This document shows positions 25,819 through 35,027 of a DNA stretch of 64,000 bases, piece after piece. The notes beneath the pieces are model-generated. The model was not told the DNA's origin and made no database searches. It saw nothing but the letters and a program-made list of their open reading frames with translations. This stretch comes from Hymenobacter persicinus (GTDB taxonomy: Bacteria; Bacteroidota; Bacteroidia; Cytophagales; Hymenobacteraceae): NCBI RefSeq assembly GCF_004167665.1, contig NZ_SEWE01000004.1, forward strand, positions 140,756-204,755, in the 5' to 3' direction. The translations under genes and the position numbers were made by a program. Position 1 is the stretch's first letter; every line of letters starts with the position of its first letter.

Positions 25819-25848
25819 CAAATGTACGAGCAGCGGAACGGGAACAAA
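25819..25848 (-). promoter_or_regulatory. his operon promoter (TTTG - N18 - TACATTTG)
   Basis: On the minus strand TTTG (25848-25845) is followed after 18 nt by TACATTTG (25826-25819), a near-consensus Bacteroidota promoter. Transcription would begin about 10-15 nt before the leader-peptide ATG. Confidence 0.65.
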
Positions 25849-25985
25849 ATTTTACCGGGTAAAAAATCCTGAAAACCCGGACCTTTGCGGGCACGTTTTC
25901 TAGCCCACCGGGCTTTTGGCACCATTGTTTCGGGGTGCCGGCGCGGCGCGGACCTCCCGCCTAGCTTCGGCCTTACTTCCCTCCT

Positions 25986-26885
25986 ATGCGCTTTATTCGC
26001 CTTTCTGCCCTGGTTTTCGCCGGCAGTGTTTCCCTTGGTTTTTTCACTGCCCCGCCGGCCCGGGCCCAAAGCCACGCCGAGCAGCAGCAGCTGGCCCTGC
26101 CCCAGGTAAGTCCCCACGCGGTGGTGCAGCAAACGGTGGGCCTGACCGAGGTGGTACTCGATTATCACTCGCCCAGCGTGCGCAACCGCGCCATCTGGGG
26201 CAGCCTCGTTCCCTACGACCAGGTGTGGCGGGCCGGGGCCAACGAGAATACCATCATTTCCTTTGCCGACCCGGTGGTGCTCAACGGCCAGGCCGTGCCG
26301 GCCGGACGCTATTCCTACTACGTGGTGCCCCACGAAAACCGGGACTGGGAAGTGGTGCTCAACCGCGTAACCACGCACTGGGGCGCCGAGGGCTACGACG
26401 CCAAGGACGACCAGCTCCGGCTGACGGCCTCGCCCGAATCGGCGGCCATGCACGAGAACCTGCTGTTCTGGTTTTCCGAACTCAAGCCCGCCAGTGCCCG
26501 CCTGAACCTGACTTGGGAAAAGCGCACCGTGAGCGTGCTGGTCGAGACGGACGTGCATACCAAGGTGCTGGCCACCATCGAGCAGACCATCGCCGCCCAG
26601 CCCCAGAACTGGCAGCTGCTGGCCCAGGCCGCCGACTACTTGGTGCAGAACAACCTCGAGTCGGAGCTGGCGCTGCGCTACATCAACGAGTCGATCCGGC
26701 TCAAGGAAGCCTACACCAACACCTGGATCAAGGCCCGGCTACTAGCTTCCAAGCAGGACTACGATACGGCCATCGTCTATGGCCGCAAGGCCATCAAGCT
26801 CGGCGAAAAGCAGGATACCAACTTCAAAACCCAGCTCCCCAACATGCGCCTGGCCCTGACCGAGTGGCAGAGCAAAGCCTATTAG
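25986..26885 (+). CDS. DUF2911 protein with TPR-like C-terminus, 299 aa
   Basis: Exported protein with signal peptide (MRFIRLSALVFAGSVSLGFF, then APPARAQ, cleavage near 27). Residues about 40-180 form the DUF2911 domain (VEVVLDYHSPSVRNRAIWG-type strands, VVLNGQAVPAGRYSYYVVP). The C-terminal third looks like two TPR-like helical pairs (LALRYINESIRLKEAYTNTW, DYDTAIVYGRKAIKLG). Function unknown; family members are secreted in Bacteroidota. A box GACCTTTG lies about 100 bp upstream. Confidence 0.8.
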   Translation: MRFIRLSALVFAGSVSLGFFTAPPARAQSHAEQQQLALPQVSPHAVVQQTVGLTEVVLDYHSPSVRNRAIWGSLVPYDQVWRAGANENTIISFADPVVLNGQAVPAGRYSYYVVPHENRDWEVVLNRVTTHWGAEGYDAKDDQLRLTASPESAAMHENLLFWFSELKPASARLNLTWEKRTVSVLVETDVHTKVLATIEQTIAAQPQNWQLLAQAADYLVQNNLESELALRYINESIRLKEAYTNTWIKARLLASKQDYDTAIVYGRKAIKLGEKQDTNFKTQLPNMRLALTEWQSKAY

Positions 26886-26912
26886 GAGTTAGGTCTTCCA
26901 TCTAAAAGAAGA

Positions 26913-26938
26913 GCCCCGCAACTGGATAGTTGCGGGGC
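26913..26938. terminator. terminator between DUF2911 gene and TonB receptor
   Basis: Perfect 11-bp stem, GCCCCGCAACT (26913-26923) and AGTTGCGGGGC (26928-26938), 4-nt loop. It lies between convergent genes. Confidence 0.8.
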
Positions 26939-27000
26939 ATTACGCTTTTTAGCCTAGTCCCAGAATCTTATTTCCGGAAACCTGAGTTCCTGACTTCGGC

Positions 27001-29547
27001 CTAGAACCGGGCAATAACGCGCAGATTCACCACGCGCTGCGACAGGTAGTTGGGCACGGCGTAGGTGCGGCCATTCACGTCCTGCACGTAGCTGTAGCCC
27101 GCCACGTTGTTGGCCTCCAGCACGTTCAGGATTTCCAGACCCACCCACAGGCTTTCCAGCTGCCCAGGCCGGCGGCTGGCCTCGGGTCGGTTGCTGAGCA
27201 GCAGCACCTTGGAAAAGCCCAGATCCACGCGCTTGTAGGAGCGGGTCAGCTTGGTGGTGCCGCGCAGCTCCTGATTGCCGGGCGGGCTAAAGGGCAGGCC
27301 AGTACCGAAGACCAGGTTCACGTAGCCTTTCACCGTGGGGTTGTTGGGCAGTTGGTCCTGGAAGAACACCCCGAAGTTGAGGCGCTGGTCCGAGGGCCGG
27401 CGGATGTAGCCTTTCTCCGCGAAGCCGATGGAATCGTTCTGGGCGTTACGGGTGATGGTGTAGTCGCCAGCCACGTTTTCGCGCGTGGTCAGCACGCCCA
27501 GGCTAAACCAGGACTCGGAGCCCTTGACAAACTCCCCGCTCACCCGCGCGTCGAGGCCGGCGGCGTAGGCCGTGGCGTTGTTCTTGGCGAAGTAGCGCAG
27601 GCGCACGTTGTCGATGTCGTAGGGCACCACGTCGGTCAGGTACTTGTAGTACACTTCGGAGCTGAGCTTGAAGGGCCGCTCCCACTGGCGGAAGCGAAGC
27701 TCGGTGCCGGCAATCAGGTGCAGGGAGCGTTGGGCGCGCAGCTCGGGGTTGAGCGTGGCCTGCTGCATGAGCGCGCTCTGGGGCGTGGCCCGGGTGCCCC
27801 CGGCCTGGTTGCGCAGCTCCCGGTAAAACGGCGGCTGGTAATACACGCCCGTGGCCAGCTTAAACGACAGATCCGGGTTGCGGCGGGTCATAAACGAGTA
27901 CTGCACCCGCGGACTCACCGTGAGCTGCCCGTTCGTGCTCCAGTAGTTGCCGCGCACCCCGTAGGTGAGCGTGCGCAAGGAATCAAGCTCCAGCGTGTGC
28001 TGCACGTAGCCCTGGGCGCGGTAGCTGGCTAAATCCAGGTCCGACACGAGACGGGTGCGGCGGTACTCGGGTACAAAGTCGGCCGAGTCCATGAAGCTAT
28101 ACTCGTTGAGCTGGTCCTCGATATGCTCGCGGCCGACTTTGAGGCCCCCGCGCACGGTGTGGCGCTGCCCCGGCGTCCAGCGGCCCCGGGCTTCGAGCGT
28201 GGCTACCCGGGCCAGCAGCGTGTTGCGCGAGTGGTCGAAGCGGGAGCCCACGTTGCGCTGGCGCACGGCCTTGTTGAAGTCGGGCGAGTTGGGGTCCCGG
28301 TTGATTTCGGCAAAGCTGTACTTGGCTTCCTCGTCGCGGTACTCCAGTTCCCGCGACACCATGGCGCTGCCCAACAGCTCGCCCTGCAGGTTGCGGGTGA
28401 AATTGTGCTTGAGGCTTAGCCCGCCCTGGTAGGTGTCGTACTGCATCCGCTCCCGGCCTTTGTAGGTGATAAAGAGGCGGGTAAACTGGGCCGTGGACGT
28501 GCTGAAGGTGGCCTCCCCGGATTCGGGCGTGAGGCGAAAGTCGTTGTGGGCAAAGCTGGTCAGCAAGCTCAGACTGGTCCGCTCCTTGTCATCCTGGGGG
28601 CCCAGCGCGGCGTTGACGTAGGCCTGCCCGTCGTAGAACGTGGGGTTGTAGCCGCCCTGCTGCTGCTTGAGGGAGCGGAGCACGTAAGTGGCGTTTTTGT
28701 AGCGGATGCCGGCCAGGTAGCTCACCCGCTTGTTAGGCGAGGTGGCTTCCACGTGCATGGTGCCGCCCACCAGGCTGCCCGTGGCCGAGGCCCCGAACTT
28801 GGCGGGCGTCTTGTAGTCGATGTTGAGCACCGAGGAAAGCTTGTCGCCGTACTTGGGCTGCCAGCCCCCGCTCGAAAACTCAATCTTGCTCACCAAGTCG
28901 GGATTCACGAAGCTCAGGCCCTCCTGCTGGGCGGCCGTAATCAGAAAAGGGCGGTACACCTCGATGCCGTTCACGTACACCAGGTTCTCGTCGTAGTTGC
29001 CCCCGCGCACCGAGTACGTGCTGCTCAGCTCGCTGTTGGACACCACCCCGGGCAGGGTTTTGAGAATCGCGTTGAAGTCGCCGAAGGCCGAGGGCAGCTC
29101 CTTGGCCGCGCGCGGGTCGATGCGGGTGATGCTGACCTGCTCGCCGGTGTTGGCCTCGTCGTTGCGCCCGCGAATGGTCACGTTGGTCAGCGCCCGGTTG
29201 TCGGCGGCCAGCGTCAGGGTCACGTCCGCGGGGCTGTCCAGGTTCAGGGGCTGGCGCACGGCTACGTAGCCCAGGCGGCGGGCTACCAGCACGGGCGCCC
29301 GGCCGCTGCCGGGCCGGGCCACGCTGAGCGAAAACCGGCCCCGGCTGTCGGTGTTGGTGCCGCCGGGTTGGCCTTCCACGCCCACGCCCACCAGCTCCAG
29401 GGGCTGGCCGGCGGCGTCGCGCACGGTGCCCGTGACCAGGACGCGGGCCACCTGCTGGGCCCGGGCAACGGGCAGGGAAAGCAGCAGTACAAACGCGGCC
29501 AGCCAGCCGGCGCGGCGGGCCCAGCAACTCAGGTAGCAACGCGGCAT
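27001..29547 (-). CDS. TonB-dependent outer-membrane receptor, 848 aa
   Basis: Active importer at the outer membrane. Signal peptide (residues 1-30, LLLSLPVARAQ) is followed by a carboxypeptidase-regulatory-like domain (VTGTVRDAAGQPLELVGVGV, residues about 35-115), a plug (LPSAFGDFNAILKTLPGV, YSVRGGNYDENLVYVNGIEV) and a 22-strand-type barrel ending VVNLRVIARF. No SusD partner follows, so it is not a Sus-type polysaccharide locus. The start codon overlaps the rpe stop codon (TAATG), implying translational coupling with an unrelated gene. Substrate unknown. Confidence 0.9.
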   Translation of the reverse strand: MPRCYLSCWARRAGWLAAFVLLLSLPVARAQQVARVLVTGTVRDAAGQPLELVGVGVEGQPGGTNTDSRGRFSLSVARPGSGRAPVLVARRLGYVAVRQPLNLDSPADVTLTLAADNRALTNVTIRGRNDEANTGEQVSITRIDPRAAKELPSAFGDFNAILKTLPGVVSNSELSSTYSVRGGNYDENLVYVNGIEVYRPFLITAAQQEGLSFVNPDLVSKIEFSSGGWQPKYGDKLSSVLNIDYKTPAKFGASATGSLVGGTMHVEATSPNKRVSYLAGIRYKNATYVLRSLKQQQGGYNPTFYDGQAYVNAALGPQDDKERTSLSLLTSFAHNDFRLTPESGEATFSTSTAQFTRLFITYKGRERMQYDTYQGGLSLKHNFTRNLQGELLGSAMVSRELEYRDEEAKYSFAEINRDPNSPDFNKAVRQRNVGSRFDHSRNTLLARVATLEARGRWTPGQRHTVRGGLKVGREHIEDQLNEYSFMDSADFVPEYRRTRLVSDLDLASYRAQGYVQHTLELDSLRTLTYGVRGNYWSTNGQLTVSPRVQYSFMTRRNPDLSFKLATGVYYQPPFYRELRNQAGGTRATPQSALMQQATLNPELRAQRSLHLIAGTELRFRQWERPFKLSSEVYYKYLTDVVPYDIDNVRLRYFAKNNATAYAAGLDARVSGEFVKGSESWFSLGVLTTRENVAGDYTITRNAQNDSIGFAEKGYIRRPSDQRLNFGVFFQDQLPNNPTVKGYVNLVFGTGLPFSPPGNQELRGTTKLTRSYKRVDLGFSKVLLLSNRPEASRRPGQLESLWVGLEILNVLEANNVAGYSYVQDVNGRTYAVPNYLSQRVVNLRVIARF

Positions 29548-30230
29548 TAGCGGGATTCTTGGGCGGCGAGCGTGGCCGTTAGGTGGGCCCGCAGGTTGGC
29601 CAGGGTCAGCACTGGGTCAGCGGAGTTAAACACGAAGCTGCCGGCCACCAGCACGTCGGCACCGGCTTCCACCAGGGCCCCGGCGTTATCGAGGCTCACG
29701 CCCCCGTCGATTTCAATCAGGGCCTCCGAGCCGTTGTCGACCAAGAGCTCCTTGAGCTCGGCCACCTTGCGCAGGGTGTTGGGAATAAAAGACTGCCCGC
29801 CGAAGCCCGGATTCACCGACATCACGCACACCAGGTCCAGGTCGGCGGCGATGTCGGAAAGCACCGACACCGGGGTGTGTGGGTTCAGCGCCACCCCGGC
29901 CCGGCAGCCCAGGGCCTTGATCTGCTGAATCACGCGGTGCAGGTGTACGCAGGCCTCGTAGTGCACGGTAATATTAGCGGCGCCCGCGTCGCGGAACGCG
30001 GCTATGTAGTGCTGGGGCTCCTCAATCATCAGGTGCACGTCCAGCGGCTGCTGGGCGTGCCGGTGAATGGCCTGCAACACGGGAATGCCGAAAGAAATAT
30101 TGGGCACGAAGCGGCCGTCCATAATGTCGCAGTGCAGCCAGTCGGCGGCGCTGGAAGCCAGGCGTTGGGTTTCGGATTGGAGGTTGCCAAAGTCGGCGGC
30201 AAGCAGCGAGGGAGCCAGCAGCGGGGCCAT
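29547..30230 (-). CDS. rpe: ribulose-phosphate 3-epimerase
   Basis: Interconverts ribulose 5-phosphate and xylulose 5-phosphate in the pentose phosphate pathway. TIM barrel of about 227 residues starting MAPLLAPSLLAADFGNL, with metal and catalytic residues in WLHCDIMDGRFVPN, DVHLMIEEP and IEIDGGV; the MSVNPGFGGQ loop is diagnostic. ATG 30230 begins the conserved part; ATG 30248 would add MNPTRR but lies within 5 bp of a -7-like box (TACCTTCG, 30260-30253) and would be near-leaderless. The stop overlaps the start of the receptor gene. Confidence 0.95.
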   Translation of the reverse strand: MAPLLAPSLLAADFGNLQSETQRLASSAADWLHCDIMDGRFVPNISFGIPVLQAIHRHAQQPLDVHLMIEEPQHYIAAFRDAGAANITVHYEACVHLHRVIQQIKALGCRAGVALNPHTPVSVLSDIAADLDLVCVMSVNPGFGGQSFIPNTLRKVAELKELLVDNGSEALIEIDGGVSLDNAGALVEAGADVLVAGSFVFNSADPVLTLANLRAHLTATLAAQESR

Positions 30231-30401
30231 GCGTCGGGTCGGGTTCATAGGGCGAAGGTAACGCTTTGGCCGGCAGGTTTTGGTATGGCGTCCCCGGGAG
30301 TCCGCCGCCCTTTTTTCTGCCCCCCCGCCCCCTGCTGCCGGTTTCCGCCGGCCTAAGTCGCGCCGAAGGCTTACCGCTCGGCTACCGGCGGGGCCCGCCG
30401 C

Positions 30402-30436
30402 GAAAAAGCCCTTTGCCGCGGCGCAGCAAAGGGCTT
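30402..30436 (-). terminator. terminator of the small zinc-ribbon gene
   Basis: AAGCCCTTTGC (30406-30416) and GCAAAGGGCTT (30426-30436), 11-bp stem, 9-nt loop; the minus strand continues as TTTTTC. Confidence 0.8.
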
Positions 30437-30475
30437 GGTTCAAACTAGCAGGAGCGGCTTGCCCCGGGGCAGCAA

Positions 30476-30805
30476 TTACTTCACTTCGGCGGGCTTTTTC
30501 CAGGCCTGCCAGTCGAGCTCCCCATTATCCTTGCGGCGCAGGAAATAGGTCTGGTCATCCTTCTGGGTTTTGCCAAACGTGACATCCCCGCGGCAGTCCA
30601 GGCACTTCACGGACGTGTACTTAAACTTGTCCTGCGCCAGGCGCGACGAGAGGTCCAGATTATCGGAGCCGCACAGTCCGCAGGCCTGCACGTCGGGAAA
30701 GCTGAGCCGGTCGTATTCGGCCACCACTTCGTGCAGATTAGGACCCTGCACGGTGAAGTGAAACTGGCGGCGGCCAATGCGCTTAGTAATCATGAGCTGC
30801 AACAT
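30476..30805 (-). CDS. hypothetical zinc-ribbon-like protein, 109 aa
   Basis: Small soluble protein with two Cys pairs, CGLCG (about residue 42) and VKCLDCRGD (about 70), spaced as in a zinc ribbon, followed by a basic aromatic tail. Starts MLQLMITKRIGRRQFHF; the second Met (MITKRI) is an alternative start. No other known domain. It has its own terminator. Function unknown; possibly a nucleic-acid or protein adaptor. Confidence 0.6.
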   Translation of the reverse strand: MLQLMITKRIGRRQFHFTVQGPNLHEVVAEYDRLSFPDVQACGLCGSDNLDLSSRLAQDKFKYTSVKCLDCRGDVTFGKTQKDDQTYFLRRKDNGELDWQAWKKPAEVK

Positions 30806-30903
30806 ACTGTCAACTTAGGGTAAAAAGGGGAAACAGGAAACAAGGGCGGTGTATTGCCCCATTCCCAACACTAATATGGTTGGAATTAGTGCGAAGTAAA
30901 ACG

Positions 30904-30946
30904 AAAAAAGGGAGAAAATCAGCCGGCTGACCTTCCCCCTTTTTTG
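30904..30946 (-). terminator. terminator downstream of the subtilase gene
   Basis: On the minus strand GGGGGA and TCTCCC pair around an inner palindrome TCAGCCGGCTGA and are followed by TTTTTT. Confidence 0.55.
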
Positions 30947-30975
30947 GCAAGCCTAATCAGCTCAGCAAAAGCCGC

Positions 30976-32664
30976 CTACAGCCGCACAAAGCGCACCGTT
31001 TGCTGGGTGCGGGCCGAGCCGACCACGCAGGTGTACATGCCCCGGGCCAGCGGGCCGGTGGGCAGGGCCACGTCGGCCGTACCGGCGGCGTTGAGCTGGA
31101 GCTCCCGCACGAGCGTACCGCGGGCGTCGAAGATGCGCACGTATAGCGCGGGGGCCATACGTAGCGCGGAGCTCAGGTGCAGGTGCAGCTCTTCCCCGCG
31201 GCTGGGGTTAGGGTACACGCCCAGGGGTTCGGCGGCGGCGGCCCCAGCCGAGGCCAGCGGGTTGTTGGGGTGGGCCAGGTTGTAGGCCGTCACGAAGCTG
31301 GGAATGCCGTAGCCCAGGGTATTATCGGGGCTGGTGGCCTGGGAGCCGGCGCTTTGCAGGTAGCGAATCACTTCCTGGACCTTAAGTGCGGGGCTCGACT
31401 GCCAGAAGCCGGTGGCCATGCCGGCCATGATCGGGCAGGCAAACGAGGTGCCGTTGCCGGTGCCCACCGCGCCCGAAGGATACACGATGGCCGCCGCCTG
31501 GCCCTGGGCCACCATGTTGGGCTTGATGCGGCCGTCGGCAGTGGGGCCGTAAGAACTGAACGAGGCGTGCTCGCGCTGGGCTGTGACGGCGCCCACGGTC
31601 AGCACCGAGTCGGCATCGGCGGGGGCCGTGATGTAGTGCCAGCCGGAGTTGCCTTCGTTGCCGGCGCTGTTGACGACTAGCATGCCCACCCGGGCGGCCG
31701 TTACGGCGGCGCGGGAAGCAATGGCCGTACGCCCGTTCATATCGGCGTAGGTGTAGTCCGTGGAGGGCGCGTCAAAGGTGTTGTAGCCCAGCGAGGAGCT
31801 GATAACATCTACCCCAGCCGAGTCGGCGTACTCGGCCGCCACGAGCCAGTTAGCTTCTTCCACGGGGTGCTCGGAGTTGATGTCCTCGGTGATAAACAGC
31901 CGGTACGTGGCCTTGGGCGCGGTACCCAGGTAGGTACCCGGCTGGTTGCCGGCCAGCGTGGAGAGGCAGAGCGTGCCGTGGTCGTTGCGCTGGTACACGT
32001 CGGCCGTCTTATCCACAAAGTTGAAGGTACTGGCAATGCGCTGCTCCTGAAACAGGGGCGCAAACACGGCCATCTGGTTGACCCCGGGGAAACCCGCGTC
32101 GAAGACGGCTACCTGCATGCCTTCCCCACGGAAGCCGGCGCTGTGCATGCTCACGGCCCCAATCATCTGAGCCTGCCCGAAGGCCGTCCCGTAATCAGCA
32201 GCCGAGGCCGGGCGCTGGGCGGGCGCAGTGGAGGTTTCCGGATCGGGGTGGCGGGGCGCGTTCTGGCCGCGGTTCAGCGTCTGGGCGCCCTGTACGCAGC
32301 TCAGCGTACGGATGGAGGCCAGCGTGGTGGAGTCGCAGGATACCACCGCGGCGTTAAACCAGCGGGACGTGTACCAGACCCGGACTCCTGCCACGGCTTT
32401 CACCTGGGCCACGTAGGCCGGGTTCACCGGCAGGTCGCGGGGCTTGAGGGCAATGCCCTGCCGGGTGCGGCGCGCCAGGGCCCGGGCCGACAGAAATGCC
32501 TGGGGCTGGCTCAGGCTGAAGGGCGTGCCGGCTTTGTTGGTGAAATAAATCAGGTGCTTGCGCACGGTGGCCGTGGCGCGCGGGGGCGGACCGGCCGTGG
32601 CCAGCGCGGGCGGGCTAGCTGCGGCGCTCAGGCCGGCCAGCAGCAGGAAGTGAGAAAAGCGCAT
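30976..32664 (-). CDS. S8 family serine protease with T9SS-type C-terminal sorting domain, 562 aa
   Basis: Secreted subtilisin-like protease. Signal peptide (MRFSHFLLLAGLSAAASPP). Catalytic residues are visible: Asp in AVFDAGF (near 188), His in NDHGT (near 228), Ser in GTSFACP (near 407). The last 80 residues read VYPNPSRGEELHLHL through QTVRFVRL, the pattern of a type A sorting domain recognised by type IX secretion, so export to the cell surface is likely; that machinery is outside this window. The cleft Asp is followed by AGF rather than the usual SGI/TGI. The start is placed at the signal-peptide Met. Confidence 0.88.
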   Translation of the reverse strand: MRFSHFLLLAGLSAAASPPALATAGPPPRATATVRKHLIYFTNKAGTPFSLSQPQAFLSARALARRTRQGIALKPRDLPVNPAYVAQVKAVAGVRVWYTSRWFNAAVVSCDSTTLASIRTLSCVQGAQTLNRGQNAPRHPDPETSTAPAQRPASAADYGTAFGQAQMIGAVSMHSAGFRGEGMQVAVFDAGFPGVNQMAVFAPLFQEQRIASTFNFVDKTADVYQRNDHGTLCLSTLAGNQPGTYLGTAPKATYRLFITEDINSEHPVEEANWLVAAEYADSAGVDVISSSLGYNTFDAPSTDYTYADMNGRTAIASRAAVTAARVGMLVVNSAGNEGNSGWHYITAPADADSVLTVGAVTAQREHASFSSYGPTADGRIKPNMVAQGQAAAIVYPSGAVGTGNGTSFACPIMAGMATGFWQSSPALKVQEVIRYLQSAGSQATSPDNTLGYGIPSFVTAYNLAHPNNPLASAGAAAAEPLGVYPNPSRGEELHLHLSSALRMAPALYVRIFDARGTLVRELQLNAAGTADVALPTGPLARGMYTCVVGSARTQQTVRFVRL

Positions 32665-32765
32665 GCGGGGGTTCGAAGGTAGAAGTTGGCGTACGGAAAG
32701 ATACGGATTTGCCGGTGAGTTGGGCACCCCGCACCGGATTGGGACCTGGCCGGCGGCGCGGGGAC

Positions 32766-32806
32766 AAAAAAAAGCAGCGCGGCCGGTAGCTGACCGGCCG
32801 CGCTGC
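32766..32806 (-). terminator. terminator of the 32841-33590 lipoprotein gene
   Basis: Perfect 14-bp stem, GCAGCGCGGCCGGT (32774-32787) and ACCGGCCGCGCTGC (32793-32806), followed on the minus strand by eight U. Confidence 0.9.
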
Positions 32807-32840
32807 GGGAATTACGTTTTAGCTTACTACAACCAGGGCG

Positions 32841-33590
32841 CTAGGGCGTGTTGCCTTTTTCAACCAGCACTTCGGTACGGACCCGCCCTTTGAAGATCTT
32901 GCCGGGCTCGGGGCTGCAGCCCGGGCCGCTGCAGTAGCCCAGGCGGCGGCGCACCCGGTACACCGGCCCGCTGCCCTGGGCGTACACCTGCCGGTACTTC
33001 GACTTCTCGTACAAGCCGTCGTCGACGCTGATATCGTCGATGTCTTCGGTCGTGACGGTGTGCTCGTAGTGAAAGCTCTGCCCGTTGGCCGAGGCCGTGA
33101 AGGGCTCCCCCACGCCCAGGTAGCGCCGGTTTTCGGTTCCCTGCACCGAGTCGGTCAGCGAGTTGTAGGCGTTCTTGTTCCAGGCCCGGTCCGCGCGCAC
33201 GGGAAAAACCAGCTCCACGGTCCGGCGGTTGTTGCGGGTCAGCAGCAGCGTTTTCTCGCTGCCGCTGACCACCAGCACGCTGTCGTCGCGCCAGGGGTCG
33301 GTGGCCAGCACCCGCTTCGAGCGAATCACCCGGTAGGCGGGCTGCCCGCTGGCATCGGTGATGCGCTCGGCCAGCCGCTCCCGAAACTGATAGCGGCTCA
33401 CCGGCTGCCGGGTGAAGTTCTCCCAGGTTGAGTCCGTGACGGCGTAAATCCGGTAGTCGCCCAACGCCAGCGGGTAGTAATCGGTGCCGGCTTCGGGCCC
33501 CGAAACGGATTCACTTTGGCAGCCGGCCGCGGCCAGGGCCAGCAGGCTGGCCCCGAGCACGCGCCGCGCCGGGCGGAGGGAACTGAACAT
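32841..33590 (-). CDS. hypothetical lipoprotein, 249 aa
   Basis: Lipoprotein with a signal peptide ending in LAAAGC (Cys 24), followed by a beta-rich domain of about 220 residues (YYPLALGDYRIYAVTDS and similar strands). The domain resembles other uncharacterised Bacteroidota lipoproteins that begin YYPLxxGxYWxYxV. Two cysteines near the C-terminus (GYCSGPGCSP) might form a disulphide. It ends 14 bp upstream of nothing essential and starts just after mnmA on the same strand; the shared direction suggests possible co-transcription. Confidence 0.65.
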   Translation of the reverse strand: MFSSLRPARRVLGASLLALAAAGCQSESVSGPEAGTDYYPLALGDYRIYAVTDSTWENFTRQPVSRYQFRERLAERITDASGQPAYRVIRSKRVLATDPWRDDSVLVVSGSEKTLLLTRNNRRTVELVFPVRADRAWNKNAYNSLTDSVQGTENRRYLGVGEPFTASANGQSFHYEHTVTTEDIDDISVDDGLYEKSKYRQVYAQGSGPVYRVRRRLGYCSGPGCSPEPGKIFKGRVRTEVLVEKGNTP

Positions 33591-33605
33591 AGAATAACGC
33601 TTAGC

Positions 33606-34769
33606 TTAAGGAGTAACGACCGTCGTGGCGAGGGAAGATACGGGAACTTCCCCGATTAGGTGGCGCTCAATCCAGCCCCCGCCGATAACGTCCTGCCCGT
33701 CGTAGAACACGGCAGCCTGCCCGGGCGTAACGGCGTGCACGGCTTCCTCGAAGTAGACGTGGATTTTGTCGCCGATCTGCTCCAGAAACGCCGGGGAGCC
33801 GTCGTGGTTGTAGCGGATCTTGGTGCGCGAAGGCACCAGGCCCATGCCTTCGAGCGAGGCAAACTTGCCCATGTTGAGCTTGCCGACCAGCGTGCGGGTG
33901 CTGGCCAGCTCGTCGAAGTTGCCGAGCACGACCTGGTTGGTTTCGGGCCGGATTTCGGTGACGTAAGCCGGGAAGCCCAGGGCAATGCCCAGGCCTTTGC
34001 GCTGCCCGATGGTGTAGAACGGGTAGCCCTCGTGGTGGCCAATGACCGTGCCGTCGCGCAGCACAAACTCGCCGCCGGCCACCCGGGCCTCGAGTCCTTC
34101 CACCCGCCGGCGCAGGAAGCCGCGGTAGTCGTTGTCGGGAATAAAGCAGATTTCGTAGCTCTCGGGCTTGTTCACCAGCTCCGTGAAGCCGCGGCGGCGG
34201 GCCTCGTCGTAAATCTCGGTTTTGCGCATGCCGCCCAGTGGAAACAGCGTGCGGGCCAGGCTCTCCTGCGAAACGCCCCAGAGCGCGTACGATTGGTCCT
34301 TGTGCTCGTCGAGGCCCTTGCTGACGACGTAGCGGCCGTTTTCGTGGCGCACGTTGGCGTAGTGACCGGTGGCAATAAACGCGCAGCCGAGCTGGTCGGC
34401 CCGGCGCAGCAGCGCGTCCCACTTGATGTGGGTGTTGCAGAGCACGCAGGGGTTGGGCGTGCGCCCGGCCAGGTACTCGGTGGTGAAGTTGTCGATGACG
34501 AAGTCGCCGAACTCGTCGCGGATGTCGATGATGTAGTGCGGGAAGCCCAGCTCCACGGCAATCTGGCGGGCGTCGTTGATGCTGTCGAGCGAGCAGCAGC
34601 CGGTTTCTTTCTTGGAGCCGCCCGCCGAGGCGTAGTCCCAGGTTTTCATGGTCATACCGACCACCTCGTAGCCCTGCTCGTGGAGCAGCACGGCCGCCAC
34701 GGAAGAGTCAATCCCGCCGCTCATGGCGACCAGGACGCGTCCTTTTGATTCGGAAGTATTCATATTCAT
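33606..34769 (-). CDS. mnmA: tRNA-specific 2-thiouridylase
   Basis: Forms 2-thiouridine at wobble position 34 of tRNAs for Lys, Glu and Gln. The ATP-binding PP-loop is MSGGIDSSVAAVLL (residues 16-29). The two catalytic cysteines lie in GRTPNPCVLCN (near 107) and SYEICFIPD (near 205). Length 387 is normal. The ATG at 34769 (MNMNTSESKG) or 34763 are both possible. A TACCTTTG box at 34825-34818 lies about 50 bp upstream. Confidence 0.96.
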   Translation of the reverse strand: MNMNTSESKGRVLVAMSGGIDSSVAAVLLHEQGYEVVGMTMKTWDYASAGGSKKETGCCSLDSINDARQIAVELGFPHYIIDIRDEFGDFVIDNFTTEYLAGRTPNPCVLCNTHIKWDALLRRADQLGCAFIATGHYANVRHENGRYVVSKGLDEHKDQSYALWGVSQESLARTLFPLGGMRKTEIYDEARRRGFTELVNKPESYEICFIPDNDYRGFLRRRVEGLEARVAGGEFVLRDGTVIGHHEGYPFYTIGQRKGLGIALGFPAYVTEIRPETNQVVLGNFDELASTRTLVGKLNMGKFASLEGMGLVPSRTKIRYNHDGSPAFLEQIGDKIHVYFEEAVHAVTPGQAAVFYDGQDVIGGGWIERHLIGEVPVSSLATTVVTP

Positions 34770-34817
34770 TGGTTGAAAGCCAAGCGTGCGGCCGAAAAGT
34801 TTCCGGCGCCCATTCCG

Positions 34818-34825
34818 CAAAGGTA
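34818..34825 (-). promoter_or_regulatory. -7 box TACCTTTG for mnmA
   Basis: Exact Bacteroidota -7 consensus on the minus strand, about 50 bp before the start codon. Confidence 0.6.
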
Positions 34826-35027
34826 ACAACTCCGGCGCTAGGGCTGCTGCCGGCCCGTCTAAACCGGGCCGGTTGGGCCGGCGGACCGCTCCCGGGCGCA
34901 GGAACTTTATTTTCCGATAATTAAGCCTTAAAAACATTGGACTCATCCAAGGCAACGGTTTTATCCCGAATATTGCACCCGCTTACCGCCGAGTTTTTCC
35001 GCCCCGTTTCCTTCTGCCTGCTTTGCT

